NCBI RefSeq assembly: GCF_003611695.1 | Contig: NZ_RAWE01000104.1 | Span: 1 to 32,390, forward strand | DNA: 32,390 nt | From: Corallococcus carmarthensis | GTDB lineage: Bacteria; Myxococcota; Myxococcia; Myxococcales; Myxococcaceae | Direction: 5' to 3' | The notes under the pieces: generated by a model | Databases searched by the model: none | What the model was told of the DNA's origin: nothing | The model's input: only the letters and a program-made list of their open reading frames with translations | Translations under genes and position numbers: made by a program | In this document: positions 1 to 10,619 of the stretch, in pieces | How positions within the stretch are numbered: the stretch's first letter is position 1 | Layout of the letters: each line of letters starts with the position of its first letter

Positions 1-1
1 G

Positions 2-1492
2 TGCGGAGGCGGGGCGGAGAAGCCCGATCCGGACAACTGCCAGGACTCGAAGATGGGGTGTCCCCCCGCGGAGCAGCCCTCGGTACCGGGCGACGTTCCA
101 CCGCCCGGCAGCGGCACACAGACGCCCCCGGGCAATGAAAACCCACAGACTCCACCGCCTCCGGTCAAGGGGCCGGAGTCGGTCCCACCCGCCTCGGGGG
201 CCACGCTGTGGCTCGCGAAGGAGGGCGCGGCCCAGGACGACCTGGCGCTGGACCTGGCGGTGGACGCGACGGGTGACTTCTTCACCGCCGCGGCGCACGG
301 CTACGACGACCTGGAGGCGCGCACTCCCACGGATGACGCCGTGGAGCTGGTGCTCACGCGGCGCTCCGGTGCGGGGCAGACGCTGTGGACACACGCCTAC
401 GACGTGCGCGTGGACCCCACGCCCGAAACACTGCGCGCGGACGTGCATGCCCGCGTGGCGGCGGACGGCGCGGGCGGCATGCTCCTGGCGGGCAACATCC
501 AGGGCACGGTGGACCTGGGCACGGGCAAGCTCAGCAACGGCGCCATCGTCGCCAGGCTGTCCGCGGACGGCGCGACGCTCTGGGCGTACCGGGTGCCCGG
601 CGAGCTGACGGTGAAGGACGTGGCGGCGGACGCGCAAGGGCGGCTGTACGTGGCCTATACCGCGCCAGGCCCGGTGGACCTGGGCAACGAGGTGAAGGGG
701 GCCTCGGCGGGCGTGGCGGTGTTCACAGCGGACGGCACCGCGGAGCGCGCCTTCGCCGTGGGGAACGCGGAGTCCGAGGGTGCGGGCGCCGAGCCCCTGT
801 CCCTGTCACCCGGCGCGGACGGCAGCGTGGCGGTGGCGGGGCGCTACGTGGGCACGGTGCGCTTCGGCACCAACGTCACGCAGGGGTCCGGTTCGGGCAG
901 CCCCTTCGTCGCGCTGTACCGGGGCGACGGCACGCTCGGCTGGGCGAAGGTGCGGCCCGGCGTGAAGGGCGCCGTCCGGGACGTGAGCCGCGACGCGGCC
1001 GGTGACGTGGTGGCGGGCGGCGACTTCCAGGGCAGCTTCTCCTGGGCGGGCGCGTCGCTGAAGGGCGCCTCCAGCCCCAGCCCCTTCGTGGTGGTGACGG
1101 CGGCGGACGGCACCGAGCGCTGGGCGCGCGACCTGGGCGTGGACGCGTCCGTGCAGGGCGTGGCCATCCACGCGACGGGCGAGGTGCTGGTGGTGGGCTA
1201 CACGTACTCGTGGCTGGAGAACGGCGCCTCGGGCACGGACGGCCTGGGGTCCGCGCAGCTCTTCACCCAGCGCTTCGACCCCACCGGACAGCCGCTGGCG
1301 TCGCGCCTCTTCCTGGGCGCCACGCCGGAACCGCGCGGCGAGCTGTACGGCGTGGAGGCGGTGCCGGCGGTGACGTTGCTGCCGGACGGGGACGCGGTGT
1401 TGTTCGGCTACACCGACCGCGTCACGGACTTCGGCGTGGAGAAGCTCAAGCCCACGCGCGGCGACGTCTTCCTGGTGCGCGTGAAGTATTAG
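2..1492 (+). CDS. Large secreted lipoprotein, 5' end missing
   Basis: The reading frame is open from base 2, so the gene begins upstream of the window. The first in-window residue is a Cys followed by Gly-Gly-Gly, as expected just after a lipobox, so the signal peptide is probably cut off and the mature protein nearly complete. A short Cys-containing, Pro/Gly-rich stretch (about residues 1-60) is followed by about 430 residues of repeating units (patterns such as A-D-G-T and G-x-V-D-L-G), resembling the SBBP/beta-propeller lipoproteins common in myxobacteria. It is probably anchored in the outer membrane. The first ATG in the window (53) is internal and not a credible start. No enzyme motif is visible, and the function is unknown. 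A strong hairpin follows the stop. Confidence 0.75.
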   Translation, partial: CGGGAEKPDPDNCQDSKMGCPPAEQPSVPGDVPPPGSGTQTPPGNENPQTPPPPVKGPESVPPASGATLWLAKEGAAQDDLALDLAVDATGDFFTAAAHGYDDLEARTPTDDAVELVLTRRSGAGQTLWTHAYDVRVDPTPETLRADVHARVAADGAGGMLLAGNIQGTVDLGTGKLSNGAIVARLSADGATLWAYRVPGELTVKDVAADAQGRLYVAYTAPGPVDLGNEVKGASAGVAVFTADGTAERAFAVGNAESEGAGAEPLSLSPGADGSVAVAGRYVGTVRFGTNVTQGSGSGSPFVALYRGDGTLGWAKVRPGVKGAVRDVSRDAAGDVVAGGDFQGSFSWAGASLKGASSPSPFVVVTAADGTERWARDLGVDASVQGVAIHATGEVLVVGYTYSWLENGASGTDGLGSAQLFTQRFDPTGQPLASRLFLGATPEPRGELYGVEAVPAVTLLPDGDAVLFGYTDRVTDFGVEKLKPTRGDVFLVRVKY

Positions 1493-1520
1493 ACAGGCGT
1501 TCGCGACCTCCGCCCACGTG

Positions 1521-1547
1521 GCCCCTGGCGAGGCAATCGCCAGGGGC
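1521..1547 (+). terminator. Hairpin terminator after the lipoprotein gene
   Basis: There is a perfect 11-bp stem (1521-1531 with 1537-1547) and a 5-base loop, 28 bases after the stop codon at 1492. No clear T tract follows, so it may act as a rho-independent-like block or as an mRNA 3' end stabiliser. Confidence 0.55.
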
Positions 1548-1622
1548 TGAATCCCCTTCGCACGCGCGAGCAATGGTCCTCCCCCCGAGGGAAGGCCCAG
1601 GTTCGGAGCGCGCGGGGGGTGC

Positions 1623-1991
1623 ATGTCAAAGCGTCCGGGTGGGAAGCATGTCGTGGCCTTGCTGTGTCTGGCGTTGGGCTCCGCCTGCGCGCACTACCGC
1701 GTCCAGGCGCCCGGTGCCGCGGGGGCCGGTGCCACCGAACCCAAGGGCGAGGTCCTCTGGTCGCTGGCCTGGGGCCTGGTCCAGGAACGGCCCCGGGTGG
1801 ACAACTGCCAGGACCAGGCGCTCGCGGAGGTCACCCAGAGCACCAACGTGGGCTTCGCGCTCATCAGCGTCCTGACGCTCGGCCTCGCGATGCCGCAGCA
1901 GGTGGAGTGGCGCTGCGCCAAGGCCCAGCCCACGCCAGGTGACCTCGGGGTCCGCCCCGTCCCGCCGCCTGAGACGGGCGAGGCGCCCTAG
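1623..1991 (+). CDS. Bor/Iss-like small lipoprotein
   Basis: This is a 122-residue protein with an N-terminal signal sequence ending in a lipobox-like LGSAC (Cys at about 22), so it is probably a lipoprotein. The middle and end (W-G-L-V-Q, a Cys near residue 60, then a hydrophobic stretch with L-T-L-G, P-Q-Q-V-E-W-R-C) follow the same order as the lambda Bor / Iss family, which has a small beta domain with two conserved Cys. That match is by eye and moderate. A G-rich run just upstream of ATG 1623 may serve as the ribosome-binding site. The next gene starts 2 bases after the stop, which suggests one transcript with the FAD oxidoreductase. Bor proteins in enterobacteria affect serum resistance; that role should not be carried over here. 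Confidence 0.6.
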   Translation: MSKRPGGKHVVALLCLALGSACAHYRVQAPGAAGAGATEPKGEVLWSLAWGLVQERPRVDNCQDQALAEVTQSTNVGFALISVLTLGLAMPQQVEWRCAKAQPTPGDLGVRPVPPPETGEAP

Positions 1992-1993
1992 CC

Positions 1994-3505
1994 ATGCCCC
2001 CCGTCATCCACGAGAACAGCCAGAAGCGCTGGCAGAACTGGCACCAGAGCTACACCCAGAAGCTGGAGCTCCTGGTGGACGTCTGGAATGCCAATGCCTC
2101 CCAGTCCACGGTGCCGGGCTACATCGACACCACGCAGGGCCTGCAGGGGCTCATCCAGCGGGCCCTCACCGAGCGCCTGGAGATCCGCGGCCTGGGCGGC
2201 GGCTGGTCCTTCACCAAGGCGCCCGCCACCAGCGGCATCCTGGTCAACACCCAGCCGCTGAACTACCTCTTCCCGGCGCCCCGCACCCACCCCGCCTATC
2301 CGGGCCGGCGCGAGGACCTCCTCTTCGCGCAGTGCGGTGTCTCCGTCGCGGAGCTGAACCACTTCCTGAAGAGCATCGGCAAGTCCCTGCCCACCTCGGG
2401 CGCCAGCAATGGGCAGACCATCGCGGGTGCCATCGGGACGGGCACGCATGGCTCCAGCCTGGAGTTCGGCGCCATGCAGGACTTCGTGGTGGGCCTGCAC
2501 CTCGTGGTCTCACCGGACCGGCACGTGTGGCTGGAGCGGGCCAGCGCGCCGGTCATCCACGACGAGATTCCCCAGAACCTGGGCGCGGAGCTCGTCCGGG
2601 ACGACGCACTCTTCAACGCCGCCCTGGTGGGCATGGGCGGCTTCGGCATCGTGCACGGCGTGCTGATGGAGGTGGAGGACCTCTACTATCTCCAGGCGTA
2701 CCGCCAGCGGCTACCGCTCACCGAGGGGCTCTGGCAAGCGTGCGACCAGCTCGACTTCTCCGGCATCACGCTGCCGGGCCCACCGGGGCTCAAACCCTAT
2801 CATTTCCAGGTGGTCATCAACCCCAATGACCTGGACCGGGGTGTCTACGTCACGGTGATGTACAAGCATGCGCGGTGCCCCGCGGGCTCGAAGCCGCCCA
2901 GTCCCGGCAGCAAGCTGACCCAGGGGGACAGCGCGCTCGAAATCGTCGGTGTGCTGACGGACATGGTCTCGGAGCTGACCATCCCCGTGCTGTCGAGGCT
3001 GATGGATCGCTTCTACGGGGAATACGCCGACATCTGCGGGACGCACGGCGAGCTGTTCACCGACACCACCACCCGGGGGAAGGCCTGGGGCAGCGCGGTG
3101 GGCGTTCCGCTCGGCCGGGTGCGAGAGACCGTCGAGCTGGCCCTCGCCGTCAATCGCATACACCCTTTCCCCGGGCTGCTAGCGCTGCGCTACGTCCAAC
3201 CCTCCCGGGCCACGCTGGCGTTCACGCAGCACGCGCCCATGACGTGCGTCCTCGACATCGACGGAGCGGCGTCCACCCGCACGAAGTCCTACAGCCGCCG
3301 CGTCTGGCAGCAAATCGCCGAGGCCTCCATCCCCCACACGTTCCACTGGGGCAAGGTCCACGAGCTGGACGGCCCGGCGGTGCGCGGCCTGTACGGCACG
3401 GCACGCGTGGACGCCTGGCTCGGTGCGCGCACGGCCCTGCTCACCACCCCCGAGCTGCGCGCGGCCTTCTCCAATGACTATCTGCGCACGATGGACCTCG
3501 CGTGA
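1994..3505 (+). CDS. FAD-binding oxidoreductase, sugar-lactone oxidase (ALO/GLO) type
   Basis: This is a 503-residue flavoprotein of the vanillyl-alcohol-oxidase (PCMH) fold. The N-terminal FAD domain shows L-G-G-G-W-S-F at about 68-73 and G-A-S-N-G-Q-T-I-A-G-A-I-G-T-G-T-H-G at about 136-153 (His152). The C-terminal half ends with F-H-W-G-K at 450-454, the HWxK motif of aldonolactone oxidases such as D-arabinono-lactone and L-gulono-lactone oxidase. In that family the first motif usually reads G-x-G-H-S, with the His covalently bound to FAD. Here the position is Trp71, so covalent flavin attachment at this site is unlikely. No signal peptide is visible, suggesting the cytoplasm. The substrate is unknown. 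It lies 2 bases after the Bor-like gene and overlaps the next gene by 4 bases. Confidence 0.85.
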   Translation: MPPVIHENSQKRWQNWHQSYTQKLELLVDVWNANASQSTVPGYIDTTQGLQGLIQRALTERLEIRGLGGGWSFTKAPATSGILVNTQPLNYLFPAPRTHPAYPGRREDLLFAQCGVSVAELNHFLKSIGKSLPTSGASNGQTIAGAIGTGTHGSSLEFGAMQDFVVGLHLVVSPDRHVWLERASAPVIHDEIPQNLGAELVRDDALFNAALVGMGGFGIVHGVLMEVEDLYYLQAYRQRLPLTEGLWQACDQLDFSGITLPGPPGLKPYHFQVVINPNDLDRGVYVTVMYKHARCPAGSKPPSPGSKLTQGDSALEIVGVLTDMVSELTIPVLSRLMDRFYGEYADICGTHGELFTDTTTRGKAWGSAVGVPLGRVRETVELALAVNRIHPFPGLLALRYVQPSRATLAFTQHAPMTCVLDIDGAASTRTKSYSRRVWQQIAEASIPHTFHWGKVHELDGPAVRGLYGTARVDAWLGARTALLTTPELRAAFSNDYLRTMDLA

Positions 3506-4509
3506 GGAGGCTCGCCGGGCTGGCGGTGATGGGCGCGCTGCTCGCCTCCGGAGCGGCCCGCGCGCAGGACGACAACATCAACCTCTACCGCTACGTGCTC
3601 GACGTGGACGTGCCCGAGTCTCCAGCACTGGTGGCCCTGGAGCAGGCGCCCCTGCGCGTGTTGCTCGGCGCGGCGCCCAAGCCCGTGATGGCCACGGTGC
3701 TGGCCTCGGCGGCACCTGGAGCGCTCAGCCCCGGCCTCAGCCTGGACATCGCGCCCTACTTCCTCTTTGGCGGTGGCATCCGGAGCCTGTCCAGCTACCG
3801 CTCGAACTCGGTGGCGGGCCGGCTCATGCGGGTGCTGACGAAGACGACGGTGTCCGCGGCGCTGATTCCAGACACCACCGACGGAGGCCCCTGGCGCGTG
3901 GGCTTCGGGCTCCGGACGACGTTCCACGACCCGCACGACCCCGTGCTCAACTCCGCCCTGCCTGAACGGGTCGCGGAGGAGCTGGAGCGCCACGGCGTGC
4001 CTCGACCCGCGGACTCGGACGAAGACGTGTCCGGGCGCGGCGTGGACCTGTCAGCCCTCTTCGACGAGGCCGGGAGGGCGATGCGCTCCCGGAGTGGAGA
4101 CATCCAGGTCTCCGCCGGATGGGGCGTCTCCGCCCGCACGGAAGGCGGCGTGTTCACGGGCGAAGGGCTCCGGGACACCCGGCACACCTTCTGGATGACC
4201 GGACAGGCGGCGCTCGGCCGGCGCTTCGACGTGCTCGCGACGGTGCAGGGGCTGGACGTGTTCGACTCCGGCCGCGCGCTGCTCGCCGGGGTGGGCGTGC
4301 AACGGAAGACCTCCGTGGCCGACTTCCGCGCCGAGCTCACCTACGACGGCACCGACGAGCGCCTCCACCCGGGAGCGGCCATCGACGTGAAGCTGCCGGG
4401 GTGCACGAGCGCCATCGCCTCGCTCGCCACGGCCCCCGGCACGTCCGAGGACGACCCGGTGCTCCGGGGCCAGCTCCAGCTGCGCTGGTACTTCGCGCGG
4501 TGCCGATAA
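3502..4509 (+). CDS. Exported protein of unknown function, possible outer-membrane barrel
   Basis: This 335-residue protein starts at GTG 3502, overlapping the stop of the FAD enzyme (GTGA), so translation is probably coupled. The N-terminus is a typical Sec signal peptide (basic MRRL, hydrophobic core, A-R-A cleavage near residue 21). The remainder has alternating polar/hydrophobic strands and ends in an aromatic-rich strand (L-R-W-Y-F-A-R), which fits an outer-membrane beta barrel but does not prove it. No known domain is recognised. It is the last gene of the 1.6-4.5 kb run and is followed by a hairpin shared with the convergent encapsulin operon. Confidence 0.7.
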   Translation: MRRLAGLAVMGALLASGAARAQDDNINLYRYVLDVDVPESPALVALEQAPLRVLLGAAPKPVMATVLASAAPGALSPGLSLDIAPYFLFGGGIRSLSSYRSNSVAGRLMRVLTKTTVSAALIPDTTDGGPWRVGFGLRTTFHDPHDPVLNSALPERVAEELERHGVPRPADSDEDVSGRGVDLSALFDEAGRAMRSRSGDIQVSAGWGVSARTEGGVFTGEGLRDTRHTFWMTGQAALGRRFDVLATVQGLDVFDSGRALLAGVGVQRKTSVADFRAELTYDGTDERLHPGAAIDVKLPGCTSAIASLATAPGTSEDDPVLRGQLQLRWYFARCR

Positions 4510-4546
4510 AGAAAACGGGCCCGGCGCACTGAAGGCACCGGGCCCG
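4508..4546 (-). terminator. Intrinsic terminator of the geosmin/encapsulin operon (bidirectional stem)
   Basis: Arms 4516-4527 and 4535-4546 form a 12-bp G/C-rich stem with one mismatch and a 7-base loop. Read on the minus strand the stem is followed by a T-rich tract (complement of 4508-4515), which makes it a canonical rho-independent terminator for the minus-strand operon ending at 4572. The stem can also block transcription from the plus-strand gene ending at 4509. Confidence 0.75.
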
Positions 4547-4571
4547 CTCATGATTCACGACGAGGAACGCC

Positions 4572-5972
4572 TCAGCCGCCGAGCTCCACGTTCTCCAGCA
4601 CGCCCAGCGCGTCGGGGACGAGCACGGCGGCGGAGTAGTAGGTGCTCACCAGGTAGTTCGTGATGGCCTGGTCGCTGACGGCCATGCGCTTCACGGTGAG
4701 GCCCGGCTCCACCTCGTCGGGGATGCCGGCGTTGTGCAGGCCGACCACGCCCTGGTCGTCCTGACCGGTGCGCATGGCGATGATGGAGGTGGTGTTCTCC
4801 CGGCTGATGGGCAGCTTGTCGCAGGGGAGGATGGGCACCCCACGCCACGCCTGGAACTTCGCCCCACCCACGTCCACCACCGTCGGGTACAGGCCGCGCC
4901 TGGTGCACTCCCGGCCGAACGCCGCGATGGCGCGCGGGTGGGCCAGGAAGTAGCGCGTCTTGCGGCGGCGCGTCACCAGTTCGTCCATGTCGTCCGGCGT
5001 CGGCGGACCGGAGCGGGTGTTGATGCGCTGCTTGAGGTCGGCGTTGTGCAGCAGGCCGAACTCCGGGTTGTTGATGAGCTCCCACTCCTTGCGCTCCTTC
5101 AGCGCCTCGATGGTCAGCCGCAGCTGCTCCGCGGTCTGGTTCATCGGGTCGTTGAAGATGTCCGACACGCGGGTGTGCACGCGCAGGATGGTCTGCGCCA
5201 CGCTCAGCTCGTACTCGCGCGGCCTCAGCTCGTAGTCCACGAAGCCGCCCTCGATGATCGGCTCGCCGTGGTGGCCGGCCGTCAGCGGGATGGCTGACTG
5301 GCCCGCCTTGTCCTGGGGCTTCTTGAGGTTCGCCTTGTAGCGGTCCACGTGCGCCTTCAGCGACGGGGACTGGGTGATGAGGGATTCGAACACCTCCTGC
5401 GGCAGCGCCATCACCGTGCAGGCCGTGATGGCCTTGACGGTGAAGGACCACACGTCGTTCGACTCCACCACCGCCTGATCACCGAAGTGGTCGCCGTCCG
5501 CCAGCGTGTCCAGCACGACGGGGTCGCCGTACTTGCCGGCCTTCAGCTTCTGCGCCTTGCCGTGCGCGAGGAGGAACACGTGCTCGGCGGACTGGCCCGC
5601 CTCCACGATGTTCTCCCCGGCCTTGTACTGCCGCTGCGTGAAGCGGCCCGCCAGGGTGCGGATGAGCAGGTCATCCACGTCCTCGAAGCCCCGCATCAGC
5701 GGCAGCTTCAGCAGTTCCTGCGGGATGACCTCCACCTTGACGCCGATGTTGCTGAAGTTCAGCCGGTCGTCGCCCACGGTGTACGTCAGCCGCCGGTTCA
5801 CGCGGAACGTGCCGCCGGACACCTGCACCCAGGGCAGGATGCCCAGCAGATAGCGGGGCGAGATGCCCTGCATCATCGGCTGCGTCTTGGTCGTCGTCGC
5901 GAGCTGACGCGCGCCAGCCGTGCTGAGGCTCTGGCCTTCGTGCGCCGCCGCGTCCTTCACTGGATTCGCCAT
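4572..5972 (-). CDS. Family 2B encapsulin shell protein (second paralogue, distal gene)
   Basis: This 466-residue protein has HK97-type encapsulin architecture with an inserted cyclic-nucleotide-binding-like (CNB) domain, the layout of family 2B encapsulins (old name in Streptomyces: EshA-like). In order: a flexible N-arm (1-35) with the A-R-Q-L-A-T-T-T-K signature, HK97 N-terminal strands (about 36-90), the CNB insertion (about 95-215, including A-G-E-N-I-V-E-A-G), then the P and A domains (about 230-466) with [13 protein letters not shown] and a terminal N-V-E-L-G-G. The phosphate-binding cassette (about 162-181) lacks the usual Glu and Arg, so classical cAMP binding is doubtful. ATG 5972 has a GGAG about 10 bases upstream. 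The gap to the upstream shell gene is only 28 bases. It should form a protein nanocompartment together with its paralogue, holding geosmin synthase. Confidence 0.9.
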   Translation of the reverse strand: MANPVKDAAAHEGQSLSTAGARQLATTTKTQPMMQGISPRYLLGILPWVQVSGGTFRVNRRLTYTVGDDRLNFSNIGVKVEVIPQELLKLPLMRGFEDVDDLLIRTLAGRFTQRQYKAGENIVEAGQSAEHVFLLAHGKAQKLKAGKYGDPVVLDTLADGDHFGDQAVVESNDVWSFTVKAITACTVMALPQEVFESLITQSPSLKAHVDRYKANLKKPQDKAGQSAIPLTAGHHGEPIIEGGFVDYELRPREYELSVAQTILRVHTRVSDIFNDPMNQTAEQLRLTIEALKERKEWELINNPEFGLLHNADLKQRINTRSGPPTPDDMDELVTRRRKTRYFLAHPRAIAAFGRECTRRGLYPTVVDVGGAKFQAWRGVPILPCDKLPISRENTTSIIAMRTGQDDQGVVGLHNAGIPDEVEPGLTVKRMAVSDQAITNYLVSTYYSAAVLVPDALGVLENVELGG

Positions 5973-6000
5973 GGAAGAATCTCCGGGTCGCTAGGTGGGA

Positions 6001-7398
6001 CTACGAGCGGCCGAGTTCCACGCTCTCCAGGATGCCCAGCGCGTCCGGGGTGAGGACCGCCGCGGAGAAGTACGCCGTCACCAGGTAGTTCATGATGGCC
6101 TTCTCGTTGATGCCCATGAACCGGACGTTGAGGCTGGGCTCGATCTCATCCGGGATGCCCGCCTGGTGCAGGCCGACCACGCCCTGGTTCTTCTCACCCG
6201 CGCGCATCAGCATGATGGACGTGGTGCGCGACTCGCTGATGGGCAGCTTGTTGCAGGACACGATGGGGACGCCGCGCCACGCGGGCACGTGGCTGCCGTT
6301 CATCTCGATGCTGGTGGGGTAGATGCCCCGCTTGTTGCACTCCTGCCCGAACGCGGCGATGGCGCGCGGGTGGGCCAGGAAGAACGACGGCTCCTTCCAC
6401 ACCGTGGCCAGCAGCTCGTCCATGTCGTCCGGCGTCGGGGCGCCGGAGCGGGTGTGGATGCGCTGCTTGAGGTCCGCGTTGTGCAGCAGGCCGAACTCAC
6501 GGTTGTTGATGAGCTCGTGCTCCTTGCGCTCCTTCAGGGCCTCCACGGTGAGGCGCAGCTGCTGCTGCGTCTGGTTCATGGGGTCGTTGAAGAGGTCCGC
6601 GACGCGCGTGTGGATCTGCAGCACGGTCTGCGCGATGGCCAGCTCGTACTCGCGCGGGTGCGTCTCGTAGTCCACGTACGTGCCGGGCAGCACGGGCTCG
6701 CCGTGGTGGCCGGCGGCCAGCTCGATGGCCTTCTGGCCGGAGGTGTCCTGCTTCTTCTTGGAGCGGGCCTTGAAGTCCTCGATGTGCTTCTGCAGCGACG
6801 GCACCTGCGCCACCACCGCCTCGAAGGCGGACTGCTGGAGGATGAGCGCGATGACCGGCGTGACGGCCTTGGCCGTGAACTGCCAGTAGTCCTGCGACTC
6901 CAGCAGCGCCTGGTAGCTGTAGTGGTCGCCGTCCGCCAGGGTCTCCAGCACCAGCGGCTCACCGTACTTGCCGGTGCCGATGCGGTTCACCTTGCCGTGG
7001 GCGATGAGGACGATGGAGTCCGCTTCCTTGCCGGCCTCGGTGATGACCTCACCGGCCTTGTACTCCTTCTGCACGAAGCGGTTGGCCAGCGCGGTGAGCG
7101 CCTCCACGTCCTCGTAGCCGCGCAGCAGGGGCAGCTCGCCCAGCTCCTGGGGAATCACGGCCACCTTGGCGCCGGTGCTGGTGAAGGTGACGCGGCCGTC
7201 GCCCACGGCGTAGGTCATGCGGCGGTTGACGCGGTACGTACCGCCGGACACCTGCACCCACGGCAGCAGCTTGAGCAGCCACCGCGAGGAGATGCCCTGC
7301 ATCTGCGGCTCGGACTTGGTCGTCGTCGCCAGCTGGCGCGCCGCCTGGGTCCCGAGGCTCTGGTTGTTGTCGTCGAACTTCTTCGTGTCGTTGGACAT
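6001..7398 (-). CDS. Family 2B encapsulin shell protein (first paralogue, next to geosmin synthase)
   Basis: This is a 465-residue paralogue of the neighbouring shell protein, collinear along its whole length. The N-arm, the HK97 core (for example [22 protein letters not shown]) and the C-terminal (E/N)-(S/N)-V-E-L-G are nearly the same. The CNB insertion (about 94-214) is much more diverged: its cassette at about 159-178 reads Y-S-Y-Q-A-L-L-E in place of F-G-D-Q-A-V-V-E. Neither copy keeps the Glu/Arg pair that holds a cyclic nucleotide's ribose and phosphate in CRP. ATG 7398 has a purine-rich site (GGAGAAGGG) upstream. The gene starts 53 bases after the geosmin synthase stop and ends 28 bases before the second shell gene, so all three are one operon. 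It is predicted to be cytoplasmic and to self-assemble. Confidence 0.9.
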   Translation of the reverse strand: MSNDTKKFDDNNQSLGTQAARQLATTTKSEPQMQGISSRWLLKLLPWVQVSGGTYRVNRRMTYAVGDGRVTFTSTGAKVAVIPQELGELPLLRGYEDVEALTALANRFVQKEYKAGEVITEAGKEADSIVLIAHGKVNRIGTGKYGEPLVLETLADGDHYSYQALLESQDYWQFTAKAVTPVIALILQQSAFEAVVAQVPSLQKHIEDFKARSKKKQDTSGQKAIELAAGHHGEPVLPGTYVDYETHPREYELAIAQTVLQIHTRVADLFNDPMNQTQQQLRLTVEALKERKEHELINNREFGLLHNADLKQRIHTRSGAPTPDDMDELLATVWKEPSFFLAHPRAIAAFGQECNKRGIYPTSIEMNGSHVPAWRGVPIVSCNKLPISESRTTSIMLMRAGEKNQGVVGLHQAGIPDEIEPSLNVRFMGINEKAIMNYLVTAYFSAAVLTPDALGILESVELGRS

Positions 7399-7451
7399 GG
7401 TTCACCCTTCTCCAGGTTGAAGATTCAAAAGGCTTCGCACTGCGGTGGGAC

Positions 7452-9740
<2,289 letters not shown>

Positions 9741-9780
9741 CTACTGTCGTCCAGTGACCAACTCCACGACTAACAGGGTC

Positions 9781-9806
9781 CACCGGAGAACTTGAGTAAT
9801 CCGGTG
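9781..9806 (-). promoter_or_regulatory. Inverted repeat upstream of geoA, possible operator
   Basis: The arms CACCGGA and TCCGGTG are perfect 7-bp inverted copies separated by 12 bases, starting 71 bases upstream of the geoA start. The size and symmetry fit a dimeric regulator, but a chance dyad in GC-rich DNA cannot be ruled out. Confidence 0.35.
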
Positions 9807-9970
9807 AATAAGGGCTGGCGGGGATGGGAGATGACCCACCCGGGATCGTGGCGGGAACCCGGTGGTGGTGGGCATTTCCGCCACTCACGGCCATGGCGGA
9901 TCCAACACCATCCTCAAGGTTGAGAAAGAGAGAACCGATGTCCGGGGGCTTGAAGGCTTCGCGGCGGCGG

Positions 9971-10012
9971 CGCGGGGAGCGCATCCCCTCATGGGACGGC
10001 TGCCTCCCCGCG
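9971..10012 (-). terminator. Hairpin after the histone-like gene
   Basis: A perfect 9-bp outer stem (9971-9979 with 10004-10012) encloses a further short pairing (TCCC with GGGA). It begins 20 bases past the histone-like stop. No T tract follows on the minus strand, so readthrough towards geoA is possible. Confidence 0.45.
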
Positions 10013-10032
10013 TTCCACCAGCGGAGGGTCCG

Positions 10033-10458
10033 CTAGCGGCGCGTGGAGCGGCGCGACGGGCTCTTGCGAGCGGTCGTCTTACGGGCGGACGTCTTGCGCG
10101 CGGACGTGCCACGGCTGGACGTCTTGCGCGCGGTGCGGCCGGCGGCGGCGCGACGGGCGGGGGCCTTGCGAGCGCCACGCTTGGCGGTGGCCTTCTTCGC
10201 GGTGCCACGCTTCGCCGTACCACGCTTGCCCGCGGCCTTCTTCGCGGTGCGCTTGCCGGCGGCCTTCTTCGCCGTGGTGCGCTTCGCGGTCGCCTTCTTC
10301 GCGGCGCCCGTGCGGCGGGACGATGCCTTGCGGGCGCTCTTGCGCGCACCGGAGGAGCGGCGGCGCGACGGCGTGGCGGGCGTCGCCTCACCGACCGGCA
10401 GCACCGTGTTGGACGACGGGTTCTCGTTCGGGTCCTGCGTGTTCGACTCGGCGTGCAT
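10033..10458 (-). CDS. Histone H1-like DNA-binding protein
   Basis: This 141-residue protein has a neutral-to-acidic head (about 1-30, rich in N, E, P and T) followed by more than 100 residues made almost only of Lys, Arg, Ala, Ser, Thr and Gly in K-K-A-x-x-K-R / A-R-K-T-S steps. It is the composition of eukaryotic H1 tails, chlamydial Hc1/Hc2-like proteins and the C-terminal tails of some bacterial HU proteins. It should bind DNA non-specifically and compact the nucleoid. No globular domain is visible. ATG 10458 is chosen over longer frames because a perfect GGAGG lies 6 bases upstream and the extra N-terminal sequence looks non-coding. That ribosome-binding site lies inside a strong hairpin (10465-10490). 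The tract is low complexity, so its length may vary between strains. Confidence 0.85.
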   Translation of the reverse strand: MHAESNTQDPNENPSSNTVLPVGEATPATPSRRRSSGARKSARKASSRRTGAAKKATAKRTTAKKAAGKRTAKKAAGKRGTAKRGTAKKATAKRGARKAPARRAAAGRTARKTSSRGTSARKTSARKTTARKSPSRRSTRR

Positions 10459-10464
10459 CAACAA

Positions 10465-10490
10465 CCTCCAGGGATGACAACACCTGGAGG
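10465..10490 (-). promoter_or_regulatory. Hairpin that sequesters the ribosome-binding site of the histone-like gene
   Basis: A perfect 8-bp stem (10483-10490 with 10465-10472 on the transcript) has a 10-base loop. The 3' arm contains the complete GGAGG that sits 6 bases before ATG 10458, so the folded leader would hide the ribosome-binding site. This suggests translational control, for example by protein, sRNA or temperature. Confidence 0.55.
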
Positions 10491-10619
10491 GTAAGCCCAA
10501 CCGGCGGAAGTGCACGCATGCCCCACCGTGCAGATGCACGCCACCTGACGAATGCATGCGCCGCGACATCCGCGCGAGGCCGAAAATCCGGCCCTGGAGC
10601 GCACGGCCGCGCGCGTGCG

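Noticed and set aside
4572-7398. Prophage capsid interpretation of the two HK97-fold proteins
   Set aside because: No portal, protease, terminase or tail genes are nearby, and the CNB insertion plus the terpene synthase neighbour identify encapsulins instead.
4572-7398. Two CRP/FNR transcription regulators, from the CNB-like domains
   Set aside because: There is no helix-turn-helix at the C-terminus; the flanking sequence is an HK97 shell fold.
10033-10458. Tandem repeat or CRISPR-like array in the histone-like region
   Set aside because: The repetition follows codons for Lys/Arg/Ala, with irregular periods and no spacers; it is a low-complexity coding tract.
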